Source: Streptomyces malaysiense
GTDB taxonomy: Bacteria; Actinomycetota; Actinomycetes; Streptomycetales; Streptomycetaceae
Length of the DNA stretch: 64,000 bases
Direction of reading: 5' to 3'
Assembly (NCBI RefSeq): GCF_000980885.2
Contig: NZ_LBDA02000012.1
Location: 1-64,000 of the forward strand
Part shown: one piece after another, positions 9,273-18,250 of the stretch
How positions within the stretch are numbered: the stretch's first letter is position 1
How the letters are laid out: each line of letters begins with the position of its first letter
Position numbers and translations under genes: made by a program
The notes under the pieces: model-generated
Seen by the model: only the letters and a program-made list of their open reading frames with translations
Databases searched by the model: none
Told to the model about the DNA's origin: nothing

Positions 9273-10274
9273 TCATCCCTCCCGCAGCCCGGCCCGCGCG
9301 AACTCCCGCATCCCGTCCTCGAAAGCGACCTGCGGCTTCCACCCCAGCTCGGCCCGCAGCCGCCCGGAGTCCGCGGTGATGTGCCGTACGTCCCCCAGCC
9401 GGTACTCCCCGGTGACCACCGGCTCCGGGCCGCCGCACGCCTCGGCCAGCGCCCGCGCCAGCTCGCCGACGGTACGGGGCTCACCGCTGCCGGTGTTGTA
9501 CGCGCTGAGCGCGCCCGGCGCGGACTCCGCCTCCAGCGCCGCCACGTTCGCCGCGGCCACGTCCCGGACGTGCACGAAGTCCCGCCGCTGGCCGCCGTCC
9601 TCGAAGACCCGGGGAGCCTGTCCGCGGGCGAGCGCGGAGCGGAAGAAGGAGGCGACACCGGCGTAGGGGGTGTCGCGGGGCATCCGCGGGCCGTACACGT
9701 TGTGATAGCGCAGGGAGACCGCCGTACCGCCCGTGGCCCGGGTCCAGGCGGCGGCCAGGTGCTCCTGGGCGAGCTTGGTCGCCGCGTACACGTTACGGGG
9801 GTCGGCCGGGGCGTCCTCCCCGACCAGGCCGGGGGACAGCCCCGCCCCGCACGCCGGGCAGCGGGGCTCGAACCGGCCCGCGTCCAGGTCGGCCACGGCG
9901 CGCGGGCCGGGCCGTACGACACCGTGGCGCGGGCAGGTGTACCGGCCCTCGCCGTAGACGACCATGGACCCGGCGACCACCAGGTGCCTCACGCCCGCCT
10001 CCGCCATCGCGGCGAGCAGCACGGCCGTCCCCAGGTCGTTGCGCGAGACGTACTCCGGGGCGTCGGCGACGCCGTCGCCGAGCCCGACCATCGCCGCCTG
10101 ATGGCACACGGCGTCCGCACCGGCCAGCGCACGCGCCACCGCCCCGGGGTCCCGGACGTCCGCGCCGGGGTCCGTGCGGACGTCGTACACCACCGGCTCG
10201 TGACCGCGCGCCCGCAGCGCCTCGACGACATGAGAACCGATGAACCCGGCACCGCCGGTGACCAATACGCGCAT
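9273..10274 (-). CDS. NAD-dependent epimerase/dehydratase with a Cys/His insertion
   Basis: 333 residues of the extended SDR (UDP-sugar epimerase) family. GGAGFIGS (7-14) binds NAD. The catalytic Tyr163 and Lys167 lie in YAATK, with Ser103 in AGSMVVYG. Between residues 111 and 143 is an insertion with CPRH (Cys114, His117) and CPAC (Cys139, Cys142), spaced like a zinc site and absent from standard GalE-type enzymes. It probably interconverts nucleotide sugars for the neighbouring glycosyltransferases. The gene is convergent with the kinase and ends beside their shared terminator. Confidence 0.85.
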   Translation of the reverse strand: MRVLVTGGAGFIGSHVVEALRARGHEPVVYDVRTDPGADVRDPGAVARALAGADAVCHQAAMVGLGDGVADAPEYVSRNDLGTAVLLAAMAEAGVRHLVVAGSMVVYGEGRYTCPRHGVVRPGPRAVADLDAGRFEPRCPACGAGLSPGLVGEDAPADPRNVYAATKLAQEHLAAAWTRATGGTAVSLRYHNVYGPRMPRDTPYAGVASFFRSALARGQAPRVFEDGGQRRDFVHVRDVAAANVAALEAESAPGALSAYNTGSGEPRTVGELARALAEACGGPEPVVTGEYRLGDVRHITADSGRLRAELGWKPQVAFEDGMREFARAGLREG

Positions 10275-10354
10275 ACGGCCACGCTAGTCGCGGCCGGCGC
10301 CGCGCCCCCGCCGCGGGCGGGTCATGTCACGACTCCGTAAGACGCCGGAGCCGC

Positions 10355-11176
10355 TCAGCCGATGCAGAGCACCAGCACGCAGAGCTGTTCCGGCGAGGTC
10401 GACGCGCGCGCCGGGGGCGGGGCGGCGGCCGTGCTCCGGCCGGTGCCGCCGGTGGTGGAGGCGGGCGCGGGGGTGGCCGGCGCGGCGGATACGGGAGAGC
10501 CGGTGCCGCCGGTCGCGGGGGCGGCGGCCGTCGTGCTCCGCGGCTGCCGCGCGGTGGCGGGCCGGGCCTGGGGGACCGGAGTGACGGGGGCGGCGGAGTC
10601 CGGGCGGGGGTCCGGGGCTGCCGCGCGGTGGTGGGTCGCGAGGGTCTGCCGGACGGTGCCCGTGCCGCCCGGTGTCCCGGCCGTGCGGGCCGGACGGTGG
10701 GCCGGGGGCGTACCGGGCGTGGCCGCCGGGTCGGGGGCCTGACCGGGCGCCTCGTCCTGTGGCGCGCCGCTCATGCTCCGGTCGTCCGGCGGCGCGGACG
10801 CCTGTGCCCGGTCGGCGGTGTGCCGGTCCATCGAGGCGACGGTCAGCCCGCCCCCGACGAGGGCCACGGCGGTGGCGACCACGGCCCGGCGCTGGTTCTT
10901 CTTCCAGCGCGCCCGCTGCCGCCGTCGCGCCGCCCGGCCCTCTCCCGCGGACGGCGCGTCCGCGACGTCGGCGGAGGTGTGTGCGACCGGGTCCGGCTCA
11001 TCCGGGAACGAGTCCGGGGCCGTTCCGGACTCCCGGCCGGGCCGGGGCACTTCGGTCATCGCGGCGCGCGCCGGCGACCCACCGGCGCCGGGGGCGACGT
11101 CCGGGGCGCAGGCGCCGCAGCCGGGGCACACCAGCGCGCCGTTGAGGTGCCGACGGCACCCGGAGCAGTAGTCCAT
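10355..11176 (-). CDS. SCO2400-type zinc-ribbon membrane protein
   Basis: 273 residues from the ATG at 11176, which has GGAAG six bases upstream; an in-frame ATG at 11212 has no clear ribosome-binding site. The N-terminus begins MDYCSGCRRHLNG with a second CPGC, so Cys4, Cys7, Cys17 and Cys20 form a zinc ribbon. A basic stretch and one transmembrane segment lie at about 90-115, followed by a long Ala/Pro/Thr-rich extracytoplasmic tail that ends with a Cys pair (LCVLVLC). The layout matches the Streptomyces SCO2400 family, whose function is not known. A sensory or anti-sigma-like role is only a guess. Confidence 0.75.
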   Translation of the reverse strand: MDYCSGCRRHLNGALVCPGCGACAPDVAPGAGGSPARAAMTEVPRPGRESGTAPDSFPDEPDPVAHTSADVADAPSAGEGRAARRRQRARWKKNQRRAVVATAVALVGGGLTVASMDRHTADRAQASAPPDDRSMSGAPQDEAPGQAPDPAATPGTPPAHRPARTAGTPGGTGTVRQTLATHHRAAAPDPRPDSAAPVTPVPQARPATARQPRSTTAAAPATGGTGSPVSAAPATPAPASTTGGTGRSTAAAPPPARASTSPEQLCVLVLCIG

Positions 11177-11389
11177 CTGCGTCTTCCGGTCTTCCCTGTT
11201 CGACTGCGCCATCGGCCCGTCCGGGCCACGGCCTGGTCACGTTCGTACGGAGGATCGAGCGGCCAGTCACGCTAACGGGGCTTTCGAAAGGCTGTGTGCA
11301 GTCGGTGTGTCGCTCCTGCGCAGATTCGCCGGGAGCCGTGCGCCGGGGCCGGGGCCCGGCGCGAGCGCCCCGCCGCCGGGACCGGAGGG

Positions 11390-11422
11390 GCCCCGGCACG
11401 GTGGCGTCCACCGTGCCGGGGC
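11390..11422 (-). terminator. Hairpin terminator of the penicillin-binding protein gene
   Basis: A perfect 14-bp stem (left arm GCCCCGGCACGGTG) with a 5-nt loop begins eight bases beyond the stop codon of the leftward penicillin-binding protein gene. Confidence 0.75.
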
Positions 11423-11429
11423 GCGGGGG

Positions 11430-13082
11430 TCAGTCGGTCGTCAGCAGGCGCCGTACGACGTAACCGGCCGAGTCCACGCCGGAGGTGCCGCCCTCGACCA
11501 GAGCCGCGACCGCGATGTGCGAGTCGTAGGCGGTCAGCCAGCCGTTGGTGTGGTCGCCCTCCTCGGCGGTGCCCGTCTTGGCGCCCACCCCGGCGAGGCC
11601 GGCCAGGCGCGGCGCGGCGGTGCCGCCGGTGGCGGTCGCGCGCATCATCGACCGGAGGTAGCCCGCGGTGCGGGGCGTGATGGTCCGCGGCGCGCTCGTC
11701 TGCTGCTGCCCCGGCACGATGATCGGCTGCCGGAAGCCGCCGGCCCGCACGGTGGCCGCCACGGAGGCCATGAACAGCGGGGTGGCGGAGACCCGCCCCT
11801 GTCCGATGAACTGGGCCGCCTGGTCGCCGCCCTGGGCCTCCACCGGAATGCTCGGGTCGGTGGTGGCGACCCCGCCGCCGATGGACCAGCTGCCCATGCC
11901 GAAGACGTTCACGGCCTCGTCGTGCAGGGCGGAGGCGTCACCGTCGTGCACGAGGTAGTGGAAACCGTCCTTGATGAAGGAGGTGTTGCACGACACGGCG
12001 AAGGCCTGCGCCAGGGTGGACCCCGGATTCGCCTTCACCCCCGAGTCGTTGTGGAACGTCTGGCTGTTGGCCGTCAGGGAGTCGGTGCACGGCGCCGCAC
12101 TGGCGGGGGTGAGGCCCGCCTTGTCGAACAGGGCCGCCGACGTGATGATCTTCATGGTGGAGCCGGGGGACTTGATGCCGTTGATGGCGATGTCCCCGTC
12201 CGCGCCCGTGTGCGCGACCGCCAGGATGTGCCCGTCGCTCCAGTCGACGGCCACCGTGCCGGCGGGCCTGCCGGCGAGGTGCGGGTCCTTCACCGCCTGC
12301 TCCGCCGCGGCCTGGAGCCGCGCGTCGATCGTGGTCCTGATGACCGGAGCGCTGCCCTTCTTGAACGTCTTCAGCGTCTTCACGCCCGCTCCGTCGGCGT
12401 CCACGACGGCCACGCCGGTACCGGGACGGCCGCCGGTGGCCTTGCCGTTCTTCCGGATCGTCGCCGCGATCTCCCGCAGCGAGTCGAACCCCGACAGGTC
12501 CGTCTTGCCGTCGTCGGCCACCACCTTCGCGTCGACCGAACCCGCGGGCAGCGTGCCCGCGGTCAGCGACTGGCCGTCCCCGAGACCCGGGTACAGCACC
12601 GAGTTGTTCCAGTGCACCGCCGTCGCCCCGTTGTCGCTCTTGCGCACGGCCACCGCGCTCGGATAGCTCCAACTGCCGCCCGCCACTCGCGCGGTGACGG
12701 TGAAGGTGACCTTGGTCGCCCCGGGGGTCACGCTCGACGGACCCGCCGGGAGAACGTTGTCGAACGTCACCTTCTCCAGACGCAGCCCCTCCTTGTACTG
12801 CCGCAGCGCCAGGGTCGCCGCGTCCGGCTCGTCGGTCTCCGCGGCCGCCGCGCCGACGTTCTGCCCGGACCAGTGGTCCAGGAAGGCACGGGTCAGCTTC
12901 ACCGCCTCGGTTCCGGAGGGCGGTGTGGTCGACGCCGCCGACGGATCGAAGCCCGTGTCCTGCGTCCGGTTCCCGGCCGTACCGCCGGTCAGCCCGTGCA
13001 GGAGGTTGTAGGTGCCTATCCCCCCCAGAACGAGCAGGGCGGTGGACGTACCGGCAATGCCGATCTTCACAGCTCTGTTCAT
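11430..13082 (-). CDS. Class B-like penicillin-binding protein
   Basis: 550 residues. An N-terminal signal-anchor (about 6-28) is followed by an NTF2-like MecA_N domain (about 60-180) and a dimerisation/linker region. The transpeptidase domain then has SxxK at Ser308-Lys311 (STMK), SxN at 364-366 (SCN) and KTG near 492 (AKTGTAEE). The protein sits on the outer membrane face and cross-links peptidoglycan. Streptomyces carry several such PBPs besides FtsI. The gene is divergent from a PAS/PP2C phosphatase and ends at a 14-bp hairpin. The active-site set is complete. Confidence 0.9.
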   Translation of the reverse strand: MNRAVKIGIAGTSTALLVLGGIGTYNLLHGLTGGTAGNRTQDTGFDPSAASTTPPSGTEAVKLTRAFLDHWSGQNVGAAAAETDEPDAATLALRQYKEGLRLEKVTFDNVLPAGPSSVTPGATKVTFTVTARVAGGSWSYPSAVAVRKSDNGATAVHWNNSVLYPGLGDGQSLTAGTLPAGSVDAKVVADDGKTDLSGFDSLREIAATIRKNGKATGGRPGTGVAVVDADGAGVKTLKTFKKGSAPVIRTTIDARLQAAAEQAVKDPHLAGRPAGTVAVDWSDGHILAVAHTGADGDIAINGIKSPGSTMKIITSAALFDKAGLTPASAAPCTDSLTANSQTFHNDSGVKANPGSTLAQAFAVSCNTSFIKDGFHYLVHDGDASALHDEAVNVFGMGSWSIGGGVATTDPSIPVEAQGGDQAAQFIGQGRVSATPLFMASVAATVRAGGFRQPIIVPGQQQTSAPRTITPRTAGYLRSMMRATATGGTAAPRLAGLAGVGAKTGTAEEGDHTNGWLTAYDSHIAVAALVEGGTSGVDSAGYVVRRLLTTD

Positions 13083-13220
13083 GCGCTGGATCGTATGTAC
13101 GTTCCATGAAGTGACGAGACGGCTACAACGGGATCGTTACCTGAATGTCAATACGGACTGCTCAAAAATCCGGCGTGAGCCGACGCGTCGCCCCGGTGGG
13201 ACCGCCGTCCTCGGGGCTCC

Positions 13221-13235
13221 GACGGTTAAACCGTC
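13221..13235. promoter_or_regulatory. Palindrome in the leader of the PAS/PP2C gene
   Basis: GACGGTT and AACCGTC flank a single A, 25 bases before the phosphatase start codon and inside the divergent intergenic region. It could be an operator or an mRNA hairpin. Confidence 0.4.
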
Positions 13236-13260
13236 CGATACTGGTGTAAAAGTGAGACTG

Positions 13261-15765
13261 ATGGAACCAGCGCGCAAGAGCGGCACCGCAGCCACGTCCA
13301 TGGGGTCGGCGGACCTCTTCGACGCGTCCACGGACGCGGTCGCGGTGATCGCGCGGGACGGCGCGGTGGTGGGCTGGACCCGCGGTGCCGAGGCGCTGCT
13401 CGGCTACTCCGCGGCGGAGATGGCCGGCGTCATGGCCGGACGCCTGCTCGCCGAGCCCGAGGACCCCGCCCGGATCGCCGGCGTCGCGGAACGCTGCGGC
13501 GCCGGAAACGGCTGGAGCGGCACGATCCGGGTGCGGCACCGCGACGGCCGTCCGCTGGAGGTCCTGCTGCGGGTCTCGGCCGCCTTCCGCATGGCCGGGC
13601 GGGACTGCTTCCTGCTGTCGGCGCGCGAGGAGCGCGGGCGGTGGACGGTGGCCCAGTCCGTCCTCGACGGATTCCTCGCCCGCTCACCGGTCGGCATGGC
13701 CGTACTGGACCGCGACCTGCGCTACGTGTGGCTGAACGGCAGCCTGGAACAGCTCGGCGGGGTGCCCCAGGAGGAGCGGCTCGGCCGGCGGCTGAGCGAA
13801 CTGCTGCCGGGCCTGCAGGGCGAGGCACTGGAAAAGCTGATGCGCAAGGTGCTGGCCAGCGGCGTGCCCGTCACCGACTACGAGTACGACGGCTGGAGCT
13901 GGGCCGACCCGCACCGCAGGCACGCCTACTCGGCGTCGTTCTTCCCCCTGGCGGACGCCGACGACACCGTCACCGGCATCTGCTACATGGTCCTGGACGT
14001 GACCGAACGCTGGGTCGCACGCCGGATCCTGTCGATGGTCAACGAGGCCGGCACCAGCATCGGCACCACCCTCGACGTGCTGCGCACGGCCGAGGAACTG
14101 GCCGACTTCGTCGTCCCGCGCTTCGCCGACTTCGTGGCCGTGGACCTGCTCGAACCCGTGCTCGGCGACGAGACGCAGGAGGCGCTGCTCGACGACGCCG
14201 GGTCCGCGCCGGCCAGGCCCGCACTGCGCCGCGCCGCCCTGCGCTCGGTGCGCGAGGGCTGCCCCGAGGCCGTCTTCCGGGTCGGCGACCGGGTCGGGTT
14301 CCTCGGCCCGCCCTACGACGCCAAGACCCTCATCAAGGGCGACCCGCTGTTCGTCCCGGTCCTGGACGCGGACCAGGGCCCCTGGGTCGCCGCCGAGCCG
14401 CTGCGCGCCGACCGCATCCGCGAGTTCGGCATGCACTCGCTGATCTCCGTCCCCGTACGGGCCCGCAACGCCGCGCTCGGCCTCGCCACCTTCGCCCGCA
14501 CGACCGAGCCGGCGCCCTTCGGCTCCGACGACGTACTGCTGGCCCGGGAACTCGTGGCGCGGGCGGCGGTCTGCCTGGACAACGCCCGCCGCTACACCAG
14601 GGAGCACACGGCCGCCCTCACTCTCCAGCGCAGCCTGCTGCCCCCGGCACTGACCGGCGGCAGCGCGCTGGACGTGGCCTCCTCCTACCTCCCGGCCGAC
14701 TCGGCCGGCGGGGTCGGCGGCGACTGGTTCGACGTGATCCCGCTGTCCGGGGCGCGGGTCGGGCTCGTCGTCGGCGACGTGGTGGGCCACGGCATCAGCG
14801 CCGCCGCGAGCATGGGGCGGCTGCGCACCGCCGTACAGACGCTCGCCGACATGGAACTGCCCCCGGACGAGCTCCTCGCCCACCTGGACGACCTCGTCCT
14901 GCGGCTGGGCGGCGAGGAGTCCGTCTCCGGAGCCGACGTGCGGGGCGCGGCCGCCCTCACCGGCGCGACCTGCCTCTACGCGGTGTACGACCCCGTCACC
15001 CGGCGGTGCGCCATGGCGCGCGCCGGACACCCGCCGCCCGTGATCGTCCCCCCGGACGGGCCCGCCTACTTCCCGGAGATCCCCGTCGGCCCCCCGCTGG
15101 GCCTTGGCGGCATGGCCTTCGAGGCCACCGAGGTCGAGCTGGCCGAGCACAGCCTGTTCGGCCTGTTCACCAACGGTCTCATCCAGGCCCGCGACGACGT
15201 GGAGCGCGGTATGACCCGGCTCGCCGAGGTCCTCGCCCGCCCCGAGCCGGATCTGGAGAGACTCTGCGCCGCCGCCGTGCGCGACCTGGTCCCCGGGCCG
15301 CAGCCCGACGACATCGCGCTCCTGCTGACCCGCACCCGCACCCTCGGCGCCGGCCACGCGGTCTCCTGGGACGTCCCCGACGACCCGGCCGCCGTCGGCG
15401 AGATCCGCGCGCTGGCCGCCCGCCAGGTCACGGAGTGGGGCCTCGGGGAGCTGGCCATGACGACGGAACTCCTGGTGAGCGAGCTGGTCACCAACGCGAT
15501 CCGCTACGCCGCCCCGCCCATCCGGGTACGGCTCCTCCGCGATGCCCGGCTGACCTGCGAGGTCGCCGACGCCAGCAGCACCGCGCCCCGCCTCAGGCAC
15601 GCCCGCAGCACCGACGAGGGCGGTCGCGGACTGTTCCTCGTCGCCCAGATGTCGCTGCGCTGGGGCGTCCGCTACACCGGCGAGGGAAAGATCATCTGGG
15701 CCGAGCAGAAGATTCCCGCCGTCCACCCGGCCCCCCCGGTCCCCGGTGAGGGGGAGAGCGCCTAG
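13261..15765 (+). CDS. PAS-PAS-GAF-PP2C(SpoIIE)-HATPase regulatory phosphatase
   Basis: 834 residues from the ATG at 13261; the frame is open further upstream but without a plausible start. The domain order is PAS at about 16-115, a second PAS at about 140-255 ending in DVTERWVARR, GAF at about 270-445, and a SpoIIE-type PP2C domain at about 470-690. The PP2C domain has GGDWFDV, VVGDVVGHG and PQPDDIALLL. A C-terminal HATPase_c anti-sigma-like kinase domain (about 705-820) has ELVTNAIRYA and GGRGLFLV. This is the standard Streptomyces phosphatase/kinase fusion acting on anti-anti-sigma factors. Its stop codon shares the CTAG tetranucleotide with the next, convergent PP2C gene. Confidence 0.92.
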   Translation: MEPARKSGTAATSMGSADLFDASTDAVAVIARDGAVVGWTRGAEALLGYSAAEMAGVMAGRLLAEPEDPARIAGVAERCGAGNGWSGTIRVRHRDGRPLEVLLRVSAAFRMAGRDCFLLSAREERGRWTVAQSVLDGFLARSPVGMAVLDRDLRYVWLNGSLEQLGGVPQEERLGRRLSELLPGLQGEALEKLMRKVLASGVPVTDYEYDGWSWADPHRRHAYSASFFPLADADDTVTGICYMVLDVTERWVARRILSMVNEAGTSIGTTLDVLRTAEELADFVVPRFADFVAVDLLEPVLGDETQEALLDDAGSAPARPALRRAALRSVREGCPEAVFRVGDRVGFLGPPYDAKTLIKGDPLFVPVLDADQGPWVAAEPLRADRIREFGMHSLISVPVRARNAALGLATFARTTEPAPFGSDDVLLARELVARAAVCLDNARRYTREHTAALTLQRSLLPPALTGGSALDVASSYLPADSAGGVGGDWFDVIPLSGARVGLVVGDVVGHGISAAASMGRLRTAVQTLADMELPPDELLAHLDDLVLRLGGEESVSGADVRGAAALTGATCLYAVYDPVTRRCAMARAGHPPPVIVPPDGPAYFPEIPVGPPLGLGGMAFEATEVELAEHSLFGLFTNGLIQARDDVERGMTRLAEVLARPEPDLERLCAAAVRDLVPGPQPDDIALLLTRTRTLGAGHAVSWDVPDDPAAVGEIRALAARQVTEWGLGELAMTTELLVSELVTNAIRYAAPPIRVRLLRDARLTCEVADASSTAPRLRHARSTDEGGRGLFLVAQMSLRWGVRYTGEGKIIWAEQKIPAVHPAPPVPGEGESA

Positions 15766-16961
15766 CCAGGGGACGGATGGCCCGGCTGGGACAGGTGCGG
15801 CTCGTCCGCGGCGCGGATCCCGTCGTCCGCGAGCAGGCACGCCGCGAGCGCCGCGGTGTCGTCCTGGAGGTTGTCGCCGCTGTAGTCCAGCAGATCGTGG
15901 TGCAGCCGTTCCAGCAGTTCGTGCGGGGGCAGCGGGCCGAAGGAGCGCAGGCGCCGCATCAGGGGGTAGAAGGTGCCGGACGCGTCCCTGGTCTCGGTCA
16001 CGCCGTCCGTGTACAGCAGCAACTGCTCGCCGGGCGCGAAGGGGTAGCTGTCGACGTGGTGCGGATCCGGGAGCAGCACGCCGAGGTTGAGCGGGGGGCC
16101 CGAACACCCGTTGTCCAGCTCCCGCACCTCGTCGGCGCGGATCAGCAGCGGCGGCGGATGACCGCAGTTGACGACCCGGACGACCCGCCCGTCGGCCGGG
16201 ATCTCGGCGAAGACCGCGGTCACGAACCGCTCGCCGATCTCGCTGCCGCCGAGGTGCTCGGCCCGGCGCGTCATGCTGCGCTCCATGCGCAGGGCCAGGG
16301 CGGCGAGGTCGGGCTCGTCGTGCGCGGCCTCACGGAAGGCGCCGAGCAGCGCCGCGGCCGTCTCCACCGCGAGCAGTCCCTTGCCGCGTACGTCGCCGAT
16401 GAGCAGCCGTACCCCGAACGCGGTGGGGACGGCCTCGTAGAGGTCGCCGCCGATGCGCGCCTCCGCGGCGGCGGACAGGTAGAGGCTCTCCAGGAGGAGA
16501 TTGCCGATCCGCTGCGGAAGCGGCCGCAGCAGCACCCGCTGCGCGATGTCGGCGACGAACCGTACGTCGGCCAGGGTGCGTTCACGGTGGATGCGGTGCG
16601 CGGAGAGGATCGTGCCGAGCGCGCCCACCAGGGCCGTGCAGACGTAGTCGGCGACGTAGTGGCGGTCCCACAGGTAGCCGACCGGACGGCCCGCGCAGCA
16701 CGGCGTGCCGGCCAGGATCCCCTCCATGAAGACGGCGAACACCGTGGCGCCCGCGACGGTGCGGGGCCCGTGCGCGAACGCGGTCACCAACGGCAGGGCG
16801 ACCAGCAGGAAGCTCACGGGCCAGTCGACGGGCGTGATCGGTTCGAGGACCAGCACGGCCGCGACGTAGAACACCGGGAGCCAGCGCATCCAGCCCGGAG
16901 GCGCCGGCGCTCCGGTCCGCGTGGCGGCACCGACCTCCGGCTGGCGACGTGGACTTCGCAC
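15762..16961 (-). CDS. Membrane-bound PP2C (SpoIIE-type) phosphatase
   Basis: 399 residues from a GTG preceded by ACAGGAG. About four hydrophobic segments occupy residues 25-125. A PP2C_SpoIIE domain of about 230 residues follows, with ARIGGDLYEAV, LIGDVRGKGL, NCGHPPPL, LLYTDGVTE and DDTAALA, so the metal-binding Asp residues are present. It probably dephosphorylates an anti-sigma-factor antagonist in response to a membrane signal. The stop codons of this gene and of the convergent phosphatase fall on the same CTAG. Confidence 0.9.
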   Translation of the reverse strand: MRSPRRQPEVGAATRTGAPAPPGWMRWLPVFYVAAVLVLEPITPVDWPVSFLLVALPLVTAFAHGPRTVAGATVFAVFMEGILAGTPCCAGRPVGYLWDRHYVADYVCTALVGALGTILSAHRIHRERTLADVRFVADIAQRVLLRPLPQRIGNLLLESLYLSAAAEARIGGDLYEAVPTAFGVRLLIGDVRGKGLLAVETAAALLGAFREAAHDEPDLAALALRMERSMTRRAEHLGGSEIGERFVTAVFAEIPADGRVVRVVNCGHPPPLLIRADEVRELDNGCSGPPLNLGVLLPDPHHVDSYPFAPGEQLLLYTDGVTETRDASGTFYPLMRRLRSFGPLPPHELLERLHHDLLDYSGDNLQDDTAALAACLLADDGIRAADEPHLSQPGHPSPG

Positions 16962-17112
16962 ACAGGACTCCTGTCACACGGGCTCGACAAGTGTCCAGCC
17001 TGGTGCGCGGGTCCACGCCGCACCGGTCATTGCTCCACTCAGCGGCATGTTCCGGTCCCAGGGGGCCAACGGGCCCCGGTGGGGAACCGGGGCGCCCGGC
17101 CGGGGGAACGGT

Positions 17113-17268
17113 TCACCAGTAGTGCCGGCGGCCGGCGACCGCGTGTCCCATCGAGCCGAGGATCCACAGCACCGCGCCGACCACCAGGAGGATGATCCCG
17201 ATGGTCCACAGAATGGATATCCCGGTGAGGAATCCGACGATGAGCAAGATGATGCCGAGGGCGATCAT
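17113..17268 (-). CDS. DUF6131-type 51-residue membrane protein
   Basis: 51 residues from an ATG with AGGAGG seven bases upstream. Two hydrophobic helices (about 2-20 and 22-40) with a short turn, then a basic tail GRRHYW. The sequence pattern IGIILLVVGAVLWILG is the signature of the short DUF6131 family common in Streptomyces. No function is known. It stands alone between the phosphatase and a TetR gene. Confidence 0.8.
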   Translation of the reverse strand: MIALGIILLIVGFLTGISILWTIGIILLVVGAVLWILGSMGHAVAGRRHYW

Positions 17269-17395
17269 GACCCGCCTCCTGTCGACGAATGTTCCTGGCA
17301 AGCGGGTGCCCCGAAGTGCGCCGAGTCATCATCCGGGATGCGAAATTCTGTCCGGATGTCTTCCGGGAAGCTGTCCTCGCGGGACCCGCCGCCGT

Positions 17396-17965
17396 TCAGC
17401 CCCCGGGCGCACCCCGGCGCAGGCCGTCCATCACCAGGTCCAGGAGCCGGGTGGCGCGCGGCCGCCAGTCCTCGCGGGGGTCGAGCTGCCAGAGGCCCGC
17501 GATGGCGAGCAGGAAGTCGTCCGCGGTGATCCCGGGCCGGATGGTGCCGGCCTCCTCGTTGGCCCGCAGCAGCAGCGCGGCCGCGTCGGTCACCGGGGTG
17601 TGCGCGGGCTTGGCCGGCCCGCCCGGTGCGCCGGTGACCTGCCGGATCGCGTCGGCCAGACCGGCCTTGGCCATGGCGAACTCGGAGAGCCGGTCCATCC
17701 AGGCGCGCAGGGCCTGCTCGGGCGGCCGGGTGTCCAGCAACCGCGCCGCGCTGTCCGCGACCTGTCCCATCTCGTGGCGGTAGACCTCCAGGACCAGCGC
17801 CTCGCGGTTGGGGAAGTTGCGGTAGAAGGTCCCCTGGCCGACGCAGGCCTCGCGGGCGATGGCGCTCAGCGGGACGTCCGGGCAGCGCGACAGCTCGGCG
17901 AGGGCCACCTCCAGGATGCGCTCCCGGTTGCGCTGGGCGTCCGAGCGCCGTGATGAGTCCTTCAT
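17396..17965 (-). CDS. TetR-family repressor of the molybdenum hydroxylase operon
   Basis: 189 residues. An N-terminal helix-turn-helix (about 12-58) has RERILEVALAEL and GQGTFYRNFPNRE, and an all-helical ligand domain follows with the TetR_C type found in SCO-like regulators. The gene is divergent from the molybdenum hydroxylase operon. Two copies of a 14-bp site lie between the two genes, so autoregulation and control of the operon are likely. The ligand is unknown; an aldehyde or aromatic substrate of the enzyme would make sense. Confidence 0.88.
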   Translation of the reverse strand: MKDSSRRSDAQRNRERILEVALAELSRCPDVPLSAIAREACVGQGTFYRNFPNREALVLEVYRHEMGQVADSAARLLDTRPPEQALRAWMDRLSEFAMAKAGLADAIRQVTGAPGGPAKPAHTPVTDAAALLLRANEEAGTIRPGITADDFLLAIAGLWQLDPREDWRPRATRLLDLVMDGLRRGAPGG

Positions 17966-18017
17966 GTGCGGTACTCGTCCTCCCCGAGGGTCGTGGCCGA
18001 ACCTCGCCCTTGCTAAG

Positions 18018-18062
18018 CGGACAGTTGTCCGTTACGTTTCCGAAGTAACGGACAGTTGTCCG
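18018..18062. promoter_or_regulatory. Double TetR operator
   Basis: Two identical sites CGGACAGTTGTCCG lie at 18018-18031 and 18049-18062, 31 bp apart centre to centre (about three helical turns). Each has 6-bp inverted arms around GT. The facing halves add GTCCGTTAC and GTAACGGAC as a 9-bp inverted repeat, so the whole block is symmetrical. It lies between the divergent TetR and molybdenum hydroxylase genes. Confidence 0.8.
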
Positions 18063-18250
18063 GTTGACTCCACGATAGCCGCGGAACCGTCACCGCGGCA
18101 GCCCTCGGGCCGTCGCCCCGCCGCGGGCGGGCCGCATCGGCCCGCCCGCGGCGATCCGCACCGGCTCCGCGTGTCGCCGCACCGCATGCCGAAGCTCCGC
18201 TGCATCGGCTCCGCACACCCCGTGTTCCTGGAAATGCGAAAGAAGCTGCC

